Below are positions 46,101-56,288 of a DNA stretch of 64,000 bases, piece by piece. A program made the translations under genes and the position numbers. This stretch comes from Spiroplasma taiwanense CT-1 (lineage in GTDB: Bacteria; Bacillota_I; Bacilli_A; Mycoplasmatales; Mycoplasmataceae): positions 124,001 through 188,000 of the forward strand of contig NC_021846.1 in NCBI RefSeq assembly GCF_000439435.1, written 5' to 3'. Each line of letters opens with the position of its first letter. Position 1 is the stretch's first letter. The notes under the pieces are model-generated. The model did no database searches. It was not told where the DNA came from and saw nothing but the letters and a program-made list of their open reading frames with translations.

Positions 46101-46224
46101 TTCAGGGGTTCAATGAGAGAAATGATACTTACCTCATCAAGAAGGACAAGCTTTTGGATTTGATGAAAAATTTGATAATTATTTAGTTGATAAATTTAAT
46201 GAAATAATTTCAACTAAACACTAA
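43099..46224 (+). CDS. potCD: PotC permease fused to coiled coil and PotD substrate-binding domain
   Basis: A single 1041-residue frame joins three parts. Residues 1-260 are the PotC permease with its EAA loop (EASKDLGGSSRQTFYKVIFP). Residues about 265-570 are a long Lys/Glu/Asn-rich helical region with coiled-coil character. A membrane helix near residue 588 is followed by a PotD-like binding domain (NWGSYIDPTLLTQFENENGVK, YDMMVPSDYM) to the end. An acidic insert of about 40 residues (SSEDEEEISNEI region) interrupts the binding domain near residue 900. Fusion of PotC and PotD is known in Mollicutes, where it anchors the binding protein without a lipoprotein. The long coiled coil lies on the inside by topology. 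Confidence 0.9.
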
Positions 46225-46260
46225 AACACTTTTTAAAAAAAGTGTTTTTTCTTTTTTTAT
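46223..46260 (+). terminator. intrinsic terminator after potCD
   Basis: AAAACACTTTTT and AAAAAGTGTTTT pair and run into T6, C and T7. The left arm overlaps the stop codon. Confidence 0.85.
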
Positions 46261-46282
46261 TAAAAAAATAGTTTATTTTTAG

Positions 46283-46288
46283 TATAAT
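46283..46288 (+). promoter_or_regulatory. -10 box of tRNA-Cys
   Basis: TATAAT lies 12 bases before the mature 5' end of tRNA-Cys. No convincing -35 is seen. Confidence 0.5.
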
Positions 46289-46300
46289 ATTTTTTGTAAT

Positions 46301-46375
46301 GGTACCATAGCCAAGAGGCTAAGGCATGGGACTGCAACTCCCTGAGCGTCGGTTCGACTCCGACTGGTACCTCCA
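46301..46375 (+). tRNA. tRNA-Cys (GCA)
   Basis: Complete cloverleaf of 75 bases with encoded CCA; anticodon loop CTGCAAC gives GCA. It has its own promoter and terminator. Confidence 0.96.
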
Positions 46376-46386
46376 TTTTGAATAAT

Positions 46387-46413
46387 AATGAACTTTTATA
46401 GTTCATTTTTTTT
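46387..46413 (+). terminator. intrinsic terminator after tRNA-Cys
   Basis: ATGAAC and GTTCAT pair around TTTTATA, followed by T8. Confidence 0.8.
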
Positions 46414-46435
46414 ATTAAAAAATAAAATTAAATAA

Positions 46436-46458
46436 AATATGTAAAAATTTTACATATT
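46436..46458. promoter_or_regulatory. perfect 23-base palindrome
   Basis: AATATGTAAAA and TTTTACATATT flank a single A, a perfect 11-bp inverted repeat. It has no T run, so it is not a terminator. It lies 14 bases upstream of an extended -10 (TGCTATAAT, 46470-46478), where it would cover the -35 region, so an operator is plausible. A related palindrome stands at 28867-28880. Confidence 0.5.
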
Positions 46459-46502
46459 GTTAAATTATTTGCTATAATAAATATTGTCAATTTTAAAAGA
46501 AA

Positions 46503-46532
46503 TTGAGAAAAAAGAAAAAAATGTAATATAAT
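46503..46532 (+). promoter_or_regulatory. promoter of the nine-tRNA cluster
   Basis: TTGAGA (46503-46508) and TATAAT (46527-46532) are 18 bases apart, 25 bases before tRNA-Arg. A second start may come from the upstream TGCTATAAT at 46470-46478. Confidence 0.6.
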
Positions 46533-46557
46533 ATTTTTGGTTGTTTTTCAGTTATAT

Positions 46558-46634
46558 GCGCCCTTAGATCAATTGGATAGATCGTTTGACTACGGATCAA
46601 AAGGTTAGGGGTTCGAGTCCCTTAGGGCGTGCCA
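46558..46634 (+). tRNA. tRNA-Arg (ACG)
   Basis: Complete cloverleaf of 77 bases with encoded CCA; anticodon loop CTACGGA gives ACG, whose A is normally edited to inosine by TadA. First of nine closely packed tRNAs. Confidence 0.96.
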
Positions 46635-46686
46635 TTTAAGAAAAATAGTCGTGAATATTATAAGAAATTAATATTCATATTTTATT

Positions 46687-46763
46687 CGGGAAGTGGCTCA
46701 GCTTGGTAGAGCATTCGGTTTGGGACCGAAGGGTCGCAGGTTCGAATCCTGTCTTCCCGACCA
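46687..46763 (+). tRNA. tRNA-Pro (TGG)
   Basis: Complete cloverleaf of 77 bases with encoded CCA; acceptor CGGGAAG pairs with CTTCCCG, anticodon TGG. Confidence 0.97.
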
Positions 46764-46785
46764 TTTTAATATTTATTTTATATAT

Positions 46786-46861
46786 GGGCCCGTAGCTCAG
46801 CTGGGAGAGCACCTGCCTTGCACGCAGGGGGTCGACGGTTCGATCCCGTTCGGGTCCACCA
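46786..46861 (+). tRNA. tRNA-Ala (TGC)
   Basis: Complete cloverleaf of 76 bases with encoded CCA; loop CTTGCAC gives TGC. Confidence 0.97.
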
Positions 46862-46866
46862 TATAT

Positions 46867-46943
46867 GGCGGGGTAGCTCAGCTGGTTAGAGCGCTCGGCT
46901 CATACCCGGGAGGTCAAGAGTTCAAGTCTCTTCCCCGCTACCA
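46867..46943 (+). tRNA. elongator tRNA-Met (CAT)
   Basis: Complete cloverleaf of 77 bases with encoded CCA and anticodon CAT. The GGCGGGG acceptor pairs fully with CCCCGCT by one wobble, so it is not the initiator. Its body resembles Bacillus elongator tRNA-Met. Confidence 0.88.
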
Positions 46944-46961
46944 TATATTTATTTTAATATT

Positions 46962-47038
46962 GGACCTTTAGCTCAGTTGGTTAGAGCATCCGGCTCATAA
47001 CCGGATGGTCATTGGTTCGAGTCCAATAAGGTCCACCA
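46962..47038 (+). tRNA. tRNA-Ile2 (CAT, lysidine type)
   Basis: Complete cloverleaf of 77 bases with encoded CCA and anticodon CAT. The 5' half (GGACCTTTAGCTCAGTTGG) is like the Bacillus tRNA-Ile that reads AUA after TilS turns the wobble C into lysidine. The other two CAT tRNAs here fit elongator and initiator Met. Confidence 0.85.
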
Positions 47039-47085
47039 TTCATGACTCTAGATATATCGCAAATTCATGAGGGCAAAAAAAATAC

Positions 47086-47178
47086 GGAAGATTACCCAAG
47101 TCTGGCTGAAGGGGTCGGTCTTGAAAACCGAGAGTCGGGGAAACCCGAGCGGGGGTTCGAATCCCTCATCTTCCGCCA
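47086..47178 (+). tRNA. tRNA-Ser (TGA)
   Basis: Class II tRNA of 93 bases with a long variable arm and encoded CCA; loop CTTGAAA gives anticodon TGA, reading UCN codons. Confidence 0.96.
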
Positions 47179-47187
47179 TTTTATTAT

Positions 47188-47263
<76 letters not shown>

Positions 47264-47267
47264 TTTT

Positions 47268-47344
47268 GGCCCCATAGCGAAGTTGGTTATCGCGCCTCCC
47301 TGTCACGGAGGAGATCACGGGTTCGAGTCCCGTTGGGGTCGCCA
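47268..47344 (+). tRNA. tRNA-Asp (GTC)
   Basis: Complete cloverleaf of 77 bases with encoded CCA; acceptor GGCCCCA pairs with TGGGGTC, anticodon GTC. Confidence 0.97.
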
Positions 47345-47351
47345 TTATTAT

Positions 47352-47427
47352 GGTTTCGTAGCTCAGTTGGTAGAGCAGTTGACTGAAGCTCAACGTGTCG
47401 GCAGTTCAATTCTGTCCGAAACCACCA
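47352..47427 (+). tRNA. tRNA-Phe (GAA)
   Basis: Complete cloverleaf of 76 bases with encoded CCA; acceptor GGTTTCG pairs with CGAAACC, anticodon GAA. Last of the nine-tRNA run. Confidence 0.97.
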
Positions 47428-47447
47428 TTAATTTGAAATTTATTCAT

Positions 47448-47474
47448 AAACACTTTTAATAAGTGTTTTTTTAT
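47448..47474 (+). terminator. intrinsic terminator after tRNA-Phe
   Basis: AAACACTT and AAGTGTTT pair around TTAAT and lead into T7. It resembles the terminators at 40251 and 46223. Confidence 0.85.
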
Positions 47475-47534
47475 TGCAGAACATAAATTAGCTTTTGTAA
47501 TAAAAAAATCTTTAAAAAAAAGAATAATAATTTA

Positions 47535-47563
47535 TTGTATTTTCATAATTAATAATCTATAAT
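47535..47563 (+). promoter_or_regulatory. promoter of tRNA-Ile (GAT)
   Basis: TTGTAT (47535-47540) and TATAAT (47558-47563) are 17 bases apart, 13 bases before the tRNA. Confidence 0.7.
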
Positions 47564-47576
47564 AAATATTGTTTTA

Positions 47577-47653
<77 letters not shown>

Positions 47654-47666
47654 TTTTGAATTAAAT

Positions 47667-47701
47667 AACACTTTTGAGTTTTTCTTAAAAGTGTTTTTTT
47701 A
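47667..47701 (+). terminator. intrinsic terminator after tRNA-Ile
   Basis: AACACTTTT and AAAAGTGTT pair and lead into T7. Confidence 0.8.
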
Positions 47702-47718
47702 TATAAGAGGTATTAAAC

Positions 47719-49476
47719 ATGGCAAAAGAGTACAAATTATTAAAAGAAGAATTAAATACAAATAATATTAACAAAAAAAATAAAGTTAAAAAACGATTTT
47801 TTGCATCAGGTCAATGATATAAAGTAACACTAACAATAATTTTATGATCAGTATTACAAGAAATAATTATGGCCTCAACAGACTTAATTGATAATATTTT
47901 TGTAAATCATCTTTTTAATTTTCAAATTAATGGTTTAGATCAATTAATTTTATCAATAAAAAGTTCAGGTTGAGAACAATTAATAACAAAAGACATTTTA
48001 CAAAATGCAAGACTTGAGAATTTATTTTCGTATGCAGGTAAAGGAATGAACTATACTGCGGGACAAATTGGAGTGAATGGTGTTGCTGCAAGTAATCAAT
48101 TATTTATAATTATGTTTTGCATGGTTTCTGGTTTTTGTTATGGTTCAGGTATATTCTCAGCACAATTTTTTGGAGCGAGTGATTATCAAAAATTAAAACA
48201 GGTAACTGCTTTAAAATTGTATTTGTGTCTATTTATATCAATTGTATTTATGTTATTTGCAATTCCTGGAATTACTTGAAATTTAATTGCTTTTACTACA
48301 AAACCATCTTTTGCTCAATTACCAGAATTAAATTTAAATACAACTAAGGATAGTATTTTAGAATGATTTAATTATTTTCAATATCAAGCTGCTAAATTAG
48401 CAACACAAGAAGGGGAAAAATTTTATAGAATTGTTTCTTCATCTTATTTTTTACTTGCAATAAATCAAGTTTCAATTACATCTCTTAGAGAAACTAGGAG
48501 ACCTTTTTATTCTTTTTTTATGGCAGCAATTGCTCTATGTTCAAATTTAGTTTGTAATACTTTTTTAACATCGCCAACTTTTTTGGGTAATTTTCAAGGA
48601 TTGGGAATTACTGGTGCAGCTGTTGGGACTGTTGTTTCAAGAATATTACAAACACTATTTATTCTTTCTTTACTATTTATTAAGAAATTTGAATTTATAC
48701 CTCATTTTAAAAATTTCATAGTAAGTAAATTTGTTTTAAGACTTGCATTAATAAAAACAATACCAATTTTAATCAATGAGACTTTATACGCTTTTGGCCA
48801 AGTTTTACAAGTAAAATTAAAAGCAATGTATTCAGTTGAGGCTTTAACAGCAAATGCAATGTTTGAAACTGTTTTAATGGCTTTTTTTTCACCAATGTAT
48901 CATGGTTTAAATGCAGGAATTTCAACTTTAGTTGGAAATGAATTAGGGGCAAATAAATTTGAAAATGCAAAATATAATTCAACTCATTTAATGAGATTAA
49001 GCTTTATAATAGGAATTTGTTTTTTTGCTATTTTTTCAGGATTATCTTTTGTTATTCCTAATACTATTTTTCCTAATACTTTACCCGAGGCAAATAGAAT
49101 AGGGGTATGAATGATTTTTATTTATTCTGTAATTTACCCAATAATTATTATAAATAATTGTAGTTATTCTATTTTAAGAGCAGGTGGTGAAGTCTATAGT
49201 GCTTTTGCAATGGATTCAGTGTTTAATTGATTAGTTCAAATCCCATTATTGGCAATTTTAATTATTTTAAATAATAATGGAACAATTCATATTGATATTG
49301 TAATGATTCATTTAATTGTATGTTTGTGTGAAGTTGTAAAAGTTATACCAGCTTTAATATTTTATTTTAGAAAAAAATGAGTAAAAAATTTAATTAAAAA
49401 TTCAGATATTTTAATTAATAATGAAGAAATTAAAATTTCAGAAAAACAAGAAATTAAAAAGGAGCAATCTGCATAG
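47719..49476 (+). CDS. MATE family efflux transporter
   Basis: This 585-residue protein has the MATE plan of two six-helix halves. Typical features are IIMASTDLIDNIFVNHL near residue 55, the GSGIFSAQFFGA motif near residue 150, GLGITGAAVGTVVSR, and ALTANAMFE with GISTLVGNELGANKF in the second half. Such proteins export drugs or metabolites in exchange for Na+ or H+. It is longer than usual (about 450) because of an N-terminal tail and an insert of about 60 residues after the first helices. ATG at 47719 follows AAGAGG. About ten Trp are TGA. It converges with glyA. Confidence 0.93.
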
Positions 49477-49495
49477 TAGATTGCTCCTTTTTAAT
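49456..49495. terminator. bidirectional terminator between MATE gene and glyA
   Basis: AAAAAGGAGCAATCT and AGATTGCTCCTTTTT form a perfect 15-bp stem around GCATAGT. It overlaps the MATE stop codon and touches the glyA stop on the other strand. Confidence 0.9.
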
Positions 49496-50732
49496 ATTTA
49501 ATATAATCATAAATAGGAAATTTTTTACAAAGCTCAATTACTTCATTTCTTAATTTACTTAAATTATCTTCAGCATGATTATTTAAAGCACTTTGAATAA
49601 TATCAGCGACTTTTATAAATTCGTCCTCTTTAAAACCTCGTGTTGTCATTGCAGGGCTACCTAACCTTATTCCCGATGCATTTACTGGTTTTTCCTTATC
49701 AAAAGGTATCATATTTTTATTTACAATAATACCCACAGTTTCTAAAATTGTTTCTGCTTGTTTTCCTGTTAATCCAATGGAATCTTTTACTTCAACAATA
49801 ACGGTATGATTTTCAGTTCCATTTGCAATTAGTCTAAAACCTTTGTTTTTCAAACTATTTGCAAGTGCTTTTGCATTTAAAATAACTTGCTTTGCATAAT
49901 CTTTAAAATCTTGAGTTAGTGCTTCACTTAAAGCTTGTACTTTACCCCCAATTTGATTTTCAAGAGGCCCTCCTTGTACTCCTGGAAAAACAACAGCATC
50001 AATTTTTTTTGCATATTCTTTTTTTGAAAGAATCATTCCACCTCGAGACCCTCGTAATGTTTTATGAGTTGTTGTTGTAACAATATCTGCATATAAAACA
50101 GGATTTGGATGAACACCACCAGCTACAAGTCCTGCAATATGAGCCATATCAACCATAAAAAAGGCCCCAATTTTATCAGCAATTTCTCTAAATTTTTTAA
50201 AATTAATTATTTTTGTATAACTACTTGCTCCTGCCAATATTAATTTAGGTTTATGTTCAAAAGCTAATCTTTCAATTTCTTCAAAATCAATTTCTTCTGT
50301 TTTTGGGTTTACTTTATAAAATATAAAATTATAAAGCTGCCCAGAAAAATTTATGTGATAGCCATGAGTTAAATGCCCCCCAGCATCAAGACTCATTGAT
50401 AAAACTTTATCACCAGGTTCTAATAATGCTTTATATGCAGCCTCATTTGCTTGACTACCAGAATGTGGTTGAATGTTTGCATGTTCTGCATTAAAAAGTT
50501 TTTTTGCAAGTTCAATTCCATAACTTTCAATTTCATCAATAAATTCACAACCTCCATAATATCTTTTTGATGGATAACCCTCTGCATATTTATTTGTTAA
50601 AATAGAACCGTTCAATTCTAAAACTGCTTTTGAAACATAATTTTCGGATGCAATTAATTCAATGTGTGTTTGTTGTCTATTTAATTCTTTTTTTAATGAA
50701 TTTAAAATTTTATTGTCAATATTTTTAATCAT
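49491..50732 (-). CDS. glyA: serine hydroxymethyltransferase
   Basis: This 413-residue protein matches the usual length. It converts serine and tetrahydrofolate to glycine and methylene-tetrahydrofolate using PLP. The Schiff-base Lys is K224 in [16 protein letters not shown]. Other motifs are [40 protein letters not shown] and [13 protein letters not shown]. The start follows AAAGGAG on the minus strand. It is divergent from the magnesium transporter leader, with 81 bases between them. It supplies one-carbon units for formyl-Met and thymidylate synthesis. Confidence 0.98.
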   Translation of the reverse strand: MIKNIDNKILNSLKKELNRQQTHIELIASENYVSKAVLELNGSILTNKYAEGYPSKRYYGGCEFIDEIESYGIELAKKLFNAEHANIQPHSGSQANEAAYKALLEPGDKVLSMSLDAGGHLTHGYHINFSGQLYNFIFYKVNPKTEEIDFEEIERLAFEHKPKLILAGASSYTKIINFKKFREIADKIGAFFMVDMAHIAGLVAGGVHPNPVLYADIVTTTTHKTLRGSRGGMILSKKEYAKKIDAVVFPGVQGGPLENQIGGKVQALSEALTQDFKDYAKQVILNAKALANSLKNKGFRLIANGTENHTVIVEVKDSIGLTGKQAETILETVGIIVNKNMIPFDKEKPVNASGIRLGSPAMTTRGFKEDEFIKVADIIQSALNNHAEDNLSKLRNEVIELCKKFPIYDYIKY

Positions 50733-50781
50733 ATAACCACTCCTTTAAAAAATTTTAAACTATTTTTTTAAAAATACATAG

Positions 50782-50787
50782 TATAAT
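50782..50787 (+). promoter_or_regulatory. -10 box of the magnesium transporter leader transcript
   Basis: TATAAT at 50782-50787, 26 bases before the leader ORF; the -35 is not evident in the T/A-rich stretch upstream. Confidence 0.5.
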
Positions 50788-50813
50788 AAATATGTTTAGA
50801 AAGAGGTGGTAAT

Positions 50814-50897
50814 ATGAGTATTCCTTCCGTCAACAATTCACAAAAACTTTTAATGATCAAAAGTAGTGCTAATTTGCCACTTATTTTTGGTTTTTAA
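50814..50897 (+). CDS. putative leader peptide upstream of mgtA
   Basis: A 27-codon frame starts at ATG behind GAGGTGG and ends at TAA 42 bases before the magnesium ATPase. The peptide begins MSIPSVNNSQKLLMI and ends NLPLIFGF. It starts MSI like the potA leader, and uses several codons that are uncommon here (TCC, GTC, AAC, ATC). Part of its coding sequence (AGTGCTAATTT, 50865-50875) is the left arm of an 11-bp stem whose right arm lies just before the mgtA ribosome site. In Salmonella the analogous mgtA leader contains mgtL. That parallel in position suggests, but does not prove, Mg2+-responsive attenuation. Confidence 0.55.
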   Translation: MSIPSVNNSQKLLMIKSSANLPLIFGF

Positions 50898-50918
50898 AAT
50901 ACTTGAAAAATTAGCGCT
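50865..50918 (+). promoter_or_regulatory. stem-loop between leader and mgtA
   Basis: AGTGCTAATTT (50865-50875) pairs with AAATTAGCGCT (50908-50918) over 11 pairs with one G-U. A competing small hairpin (AGTG with CACT, 50865-50882) shares the left arm. A ribosome stopped on the leader would block the left arm. The mgtA SD AGGAGG starts ten bases downstream, at 50928. Confidence 0.5.
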
Positions 50919-50939
50919 CAATTCAATAGGAGGAAAATT

Positions 50940-53630
50940 ATGAGAGCTAATCAAAATAAAAATAATAAAAATAATAAAAATACAAGATTGATAGAATATA
51001 TAGATCTTAATCAACAACAAATTTTAAAAAAACTAGAAATTTCTCAGTTTGGTTTAACACCTGATGAGGTCATAACACAAAGAGAAAGATTTGGAGATAA
51101 TAATTTAAAAGCCCATAAAATGAATGTTTTATCGGCTTTTATTAAGTCTTTTTTTAGTCCGTTTAATTTAATTTTAATAATAATAGATACATTTAGTTTT
51201 TATACATACGCAACAGAAGGTAAAAACCCTTTTGATCTTTTTGGTGCTTTATTAGTGCTAATTATGATTTTATTAAGTGGAACAATTTATTTTGTTCAAG
51301 AAATAAGATCATTTTTGGTTATTAAAAAAATGAAATATGAAAATAAACAGATGTGTAAAGTAATTAGAGATGTAAATTTTAAAATTAATGATATTGATAA
51401 TGCTAATTCAATAAAATTAATTAAAGAGTATATTTCTCTTGAAAACTCAGAATTAGTACAAGGTGATTTAATTTATTTATCAAATGGTGATTTAATTCCT
51501 GCAGACATTAAAGTAGTTTGATCCAATAATTTATACTTAAATCAATCATCTTTAACTGGTGAGTCATTTCCAGTACAAAAAAAGATAACAAATGCAAAAG
51601 AAAATTATTTGGAATTTGAAAACATTTGTTATATGGGAACTGAAGTTGTTTCTGGGTCAGCGCTTGGGATTGTCTTATCAACTGGGCAAAATACATATTT
51701 TTCAGAAATGAATGATAAAGTAACTGAAAAACGTCCAGTAAATTCTTTTGAAAAAGGTATTAAAAGAATAACATTACTATTAATTTCTTTTATGTTGGCA
51801 ACTACACCAATTGTTTTTTTAGTGTTTGGTTTAAGAACTGATGATTTTGATCATAGATGATTAAGTGCAGCTTTATTTTCAATTTCAATTGCAGTTGGTC
51901 TTACACCTGAAATGCTTCCAATTATTGTGACGGCAAATTTATCAAGAGGTTATTCAAAAATTAAAAAAGAAAAAGTTCTTGTAAAAAATTTAAATGCAGT
52001 TCAAAATATGGGTGCAATAGATATTTTATGTACTGATAAAACTGGAACAATAACTAGTGGTGAAATTAATTTGGATAAAGTTTTTGATATAAAAAATCAA
52101 AAAAACCCTTATATTGAGGAAATACTATATTTAAATAGTTATTTTCAAACTGGTTTTCAAAATCCAATTGATCAAGCAGTTTTATTATCAAAAAATATCA
52201 AACATATTGATGTAGAAGAATATAAAAAAGAATGAGAAGTTCCCTTTGATTTTAAAAGAAAAATATTATCTGTCATTTTATCAAAAAATGAACAAAAACA
52301 AATTTTTACAAAGGGAGCTATTGAAGAAATACTAAAAATTTGTAATAGAATTTATATTAACGGAGAAATTAAAGAATTAACAAATGAATATAAAGAAAAG
52401 ATCATTAATAAGTCAAGTGAATTTAACAATGAAGGTTTTAGAGTTATAGGAATAGCACATAATAGTTTAGAAGATGAAGATATAGAAGAAGATTTAATTT
52501 TTTATGGTTTTGCAACATTTTTTGATCAACCTAAAAAAACCTCAAAAGCAATTATTAAACAGTTATTGGATAGAGGAATAACAACAAAAATTTTAACAGG
52601 AGATGATGAAGTTATTACAAGAGCTATTTGTAAAAAAGTAGATTTTAAAATTGAAAAACTTTATACAGGAAAAGAAATTGAAGCAATGGATGAGCAACAA
52701 TTGGCAAAAGCTGTAATTAGAGCAAATGTATTTGTAAAATTAAGTCCAATGCATAAATCATTAATTATTAAAACATTAAAATCACAACAACATGTTGTTG
52801 GATTTATGGGGGATGGAATAAATGATGCTCCAGTTTTAAGAGAATCAGATGTGGCAATTTCTTTTAAAGAAGCTTCAAATATTGCTCAAGAAGCAGCAGA
52901 TTTAATTTTATTAGAAGAATCATTGCTTCCGATAAGTGCAGCTGTTTATGAAGGAAGAGTTAGTTTAGCAAATATATTAAAATATATAAAAGTTACAGTG
53001 GCATCAAATTTTGGAAATGTTCTAAGTGTTTTAATTGCTTTATTTTTAACTCTTGCAGAGCCAATGCAACCATTACATTTATTGGCACAAAATTTACTAT
53101 ATGACATAGTTATGTTTGCCTTTATTTTTGATAAAGTTGATAAAAACTTTACTGATAAACCAAGACCATTAAAAACTAAAAATATTATATGGTTTACTAT
53201 TATAAATGGACCTGTAAGTTCAATATTTGATATTGTAACATTTTTAGTTTTATTATATGCATTTAGACAACAAATTGGACTGGAACCTGGAATTAGTGCA
53301 AATATTGAAATACCAAAAGAAGCAATTGCTAAATTTAATGCAAGTTGATTTGTTGTTGGATTGATGACTCAAACTGCTGTTATGCAAATGTATAGAACTG
53401 AAAAAATTCCATTTTTACAATCAAATGGATCTTGACAAGTTAATTTATCAACTGTATTTGTTTGTTTAATGGCGATTATAATTCCATTTACACCAATAAA
53501 TAAAGTTTTAGCTATGCAAACTCCACCATGAGCTTTTTTAGGTGTTGCTATAAGTTTTGTTCTTGCATATGTTTGTTTAGCACAAGTTGTCAAAATGGGA
53601 TATATTAAAATGTTTAAAGAATGATTATAG
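50940..53630 (+). CDS. mgtA: P-type Mg2+-importing ATPase (MgtA/MgtB type)
   Basis: This 896-residue protein is a complete P3B-type ATPase. D366 in CTDKTGTITSG is phosphorylated. GLTPEMLPIIVTANLSRGY, MGDGINDAPVLRESDVAIS and, above all, KVTVASNFGNVLSVL with LHLLAQNLLYD are hallmarks of MgtA/MgtB rather than calcium pumps. It moves Mg2+ into the cell at ATP cost. ATG at 50940 follows AGGAGG. About ten Trp codons are TGA. The leader ORF and stem-loop upstream point to regulated expression. Unlike the P-type gene at 28956 it has no lesion. Confidence 0.95.
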
Positions 53631-53656
53631 ATAGAGAAATGAAAAATAGTTATCGG

Positions 53657-53694
53657 AAATACTATTAATTTAAATAAATTAATAGTATTTTTTG
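53657..53694 (+). terminator. intrinsic terminator after mgtA
   Basis: AAATACTATTAATTT and AAATTAATAGTATTT form a 15-bp stem around AAAT and run into T residues. Confidence 0.85.
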
Positions 53695-53745
53695 TTTAGA
53701 TAGTTTTTAATAATGTAAAATATTATTTATAAAGAGGTATTAAAT

Positions 53746-56163
53746 ATGCAATTTTCACATAAATCAATTGAAAAAAAATGACAAAAATTTTGAGAAGAAA
53801 ACCAAACATTTAAGACAACAAATTCTAATGAAAAGAAAGCATATGTTCTAGATATGTTTCCATATCCAAGTGGTGCTGGTTTACATGTTGGACATCCAAA
53901 AGGTTATACAGCAACAGATATTTTTGCGAGAATGAAGCGAATGCAAGGTTATGATGTTCTTCACCCAATTGGGTGAGATGCATTTGGTTTACCAGCAGAA
54001 CAATATGCTTTAAAAACAGGTAATGATCCAAGAGAATTTACAGATAAAAATATTATAATTTTTAGAAATCAATTAAAAAAACTTGGATTTAGTTATGATT
54101 ATAATAAAGAAGTTAATACAAGTCATCCAAATTATTACAAAATTACTCAATGAATTTTTCAACAACTGTACAAAAAAGGGCTTGCAGAAGTGAAAGAAGT
54201 AAATGTAAATTGATGTGAAGAATTAGGTACTGTTCTTGCAAATGAAGAAGTCATTTTGTCAAATGGGAAAATGGTATCAGATATTGGTGGATTTGATGTT
54301 ATAAAAAAACCAATGAAACAATGAGTTTTAAAAATTACACAATATGCTGATAGATTATTAGATGGTTTAGAAAATTTGAACTGACCAAATTCTGTAAAGG
54401 AATTACAAAAAAATTGAATAGGAAAATCTGAAGGAGTTTTAATTAAATTTAAAATAAAAGAAAGTAATGAGGAAATTGAAGTCTTTACAACTAGACCTGA
54501 TACAATTTTTGGTGTTTCATATATAGTTCTTGCTCCAGAAAATGAAAAAGTTTTAAAAATTTGTTCTAATAATTTTCAAAATGAAATTGAAAATTATATT
54601 CAAAATACAAAAACAAAAACTGATGTTGAAAGACAAGATGATTCAAAAGAAAAAACAGGTTTATATCTTGGATGTCATGCGATTAACCCAATTACAAATG
54701 AAGAAGTTCCAATTTGAATTTCTGATTATGTCTTAAATGATTATGCAACAGGAGCAGTAATGGCAGTTCCAGCTCATGACGAAAGAGATTGAAAATTTGC
54801 CACTAAATATAATTTGTCAATAAAATTTGTTTTAGAAACAAAAGATAAATCAAAAGCTTTTGTTGGAGAATCAGAACATATAAATTCTGATTTCTTAAAT
54901 GGTTTAGATAGAAAAAATGCTATTAAATTAGTTATTGATAAATTAGAAAAGGAAAATAATGGTAAAAAGCAAATTAATTATAAATTAAGAGATTGACTTT
55001 TTTCAAGACAAAGATTTTATGGAGAGCCATTTCCAGTTATTTTTTTAGATAATGGAGATATTGCACTAATTGATGAAAAAGATTTGCCTTTAATGCTTCC
55101 AAAAACAGATTATATTAAACCATCAGGAACTGGTGAATCACCATTAGCAAATATAAAAGAATGAGTCAATATTAAATATAATGGTTTAAATGCAAAAAGA
55201 GAAACAAATACAATGCCTCAATGAGCAGGATCTTGTTGATATTATTTAGCTTATATTTTAACAACAAGCCCAAATAATTTAATAGATATTACTTCAGAAG
55301 AAGCTATGCAATTATTTAAAAAATGATTGCCAGTTGATTTATATATTGGTGGACAAGAACACGCTGTATTGCATTTACTTTATGCTAGATTTTGACATCA
55401 AGTATTATTTGATCTTAATGTAGTTCCAACACCTGAACCTTTTCAAAAGTTAATTAATCAAGGAATGATCTTAACTGATAAAGGTGAAAAAATGAGTAAA
55501 TCAAAGGGTAATGTTATTAATCCCGATGAAATAATTGAGTCACATGGTGCAGATACTTTAAGATTATATGAAGTTTTTATGGGACCACTTGAGGCATCAC
55601 TACCTTGAAGTTTTAAAGGGTTAGATGGTTCAAGAAAGTGATTGGATAGAGTTTATAGACTAATTGAAGATATTAAGCTTACTGATGAAAATAATGGAAA
55701 TTTAGATTTTATTTACAATGATGTTGTTAAAAAAACAACTCAGATGATTGAAGATTGTAAATTTAATACAGCTGTTTCCCAATTAATGGTTTTTATAAAT
55801 GCAGTATATAAGGAAAATTCTGCAATTTATAAACCATATATATTTAATTTTGTAAAGATGTTATCTCTTTATGCACCACATTTGGCAGAAGAATTATGAA
55901 GTATGCTAGGAAATAAAACAAGTGTTTGCTTGGAAAGTTGACCAGTTTTTGATGAAACAAAATTGTTACTTTCAAATGTTGTAATTGCAGTTCAAATTAA
56001 TGGTAAATTAAAATCAACTTTTGAAGTTGAAAAAGGAACTAGTATAGAAGAATTGATAAAATTGGCAAAAAATATTTTAAATGTAAAAGAAACAATACAC
56101 GGTAAAACAATTATCAAGGAAATTGCTGTTTTAGATAAAATTGTAAATATTGTTATAAAGTAA
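53746..56163 (+). CDS. leuS: leucyl-tRNA synthetase
   Basis: This 805-residue protein is a full class I synthetase. The HIGH-like motif is [10 protein letters not shown] near residue 45, and KMSKS is K582-S586. The editing domain is present (TTRPDTIFG near residue 248, later [11 protein letters not shown]), unlike in some Mollicutes whose LeuRS has lost it. The zinc-region cysteines [12 protein letters not shown] are reduced to one. It attaches leucine to tRNA(Leu), including the one at 34787. ATG at 53746 follows AAAGAGG. More than 20 Trp codons are TGA, among them those in [10 protein letters not shown] and WAGSCWYY. Confidence 0.98.
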
Positions 56164-56185
56164 ATAAAATAATTTTTAAAATATT

Positions 56186-56231
56186 GACATAGCTTTATTC
56201 TTTAATTATTGAGTAGAGATATGTCTTTTTA
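56186..56231 (+). terminator. intrinsic terminator after leuS
   Basis: GACATA with CTTTATTC pairs with GAGTAGAG and TATGTC around a ten-base loop, with one mismatch and some G-U pairs, then T5. Confidence 0.75.
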
Positions 56232-56247
56232 GTTATTAATTGTAAAA

Positions 56248-56256
56248 TGTTATAAT
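56248..56256 (+). promoter_or_regulatory. extended -10 promoter of the intact cassette
   Basis: TGTTATAAT fits an extended -10 element (TG-N-TATAAT). It lies 32 bases before the helicase start and just after the leuS terminator, so the cassette has its own transcript. Confidence 0.6.
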
Positions 56257-56288
56257 TAAAGAGCTTAATAGAAAATGAGGTAAGTTTA

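Noticed and set aside
50733-50940. M-box or Mg2+ riboswitch before mgtA
   Set aside because: No conserved M-box helices or motifs are visible, and most of the region is occupied by the SD-led leader ORF.
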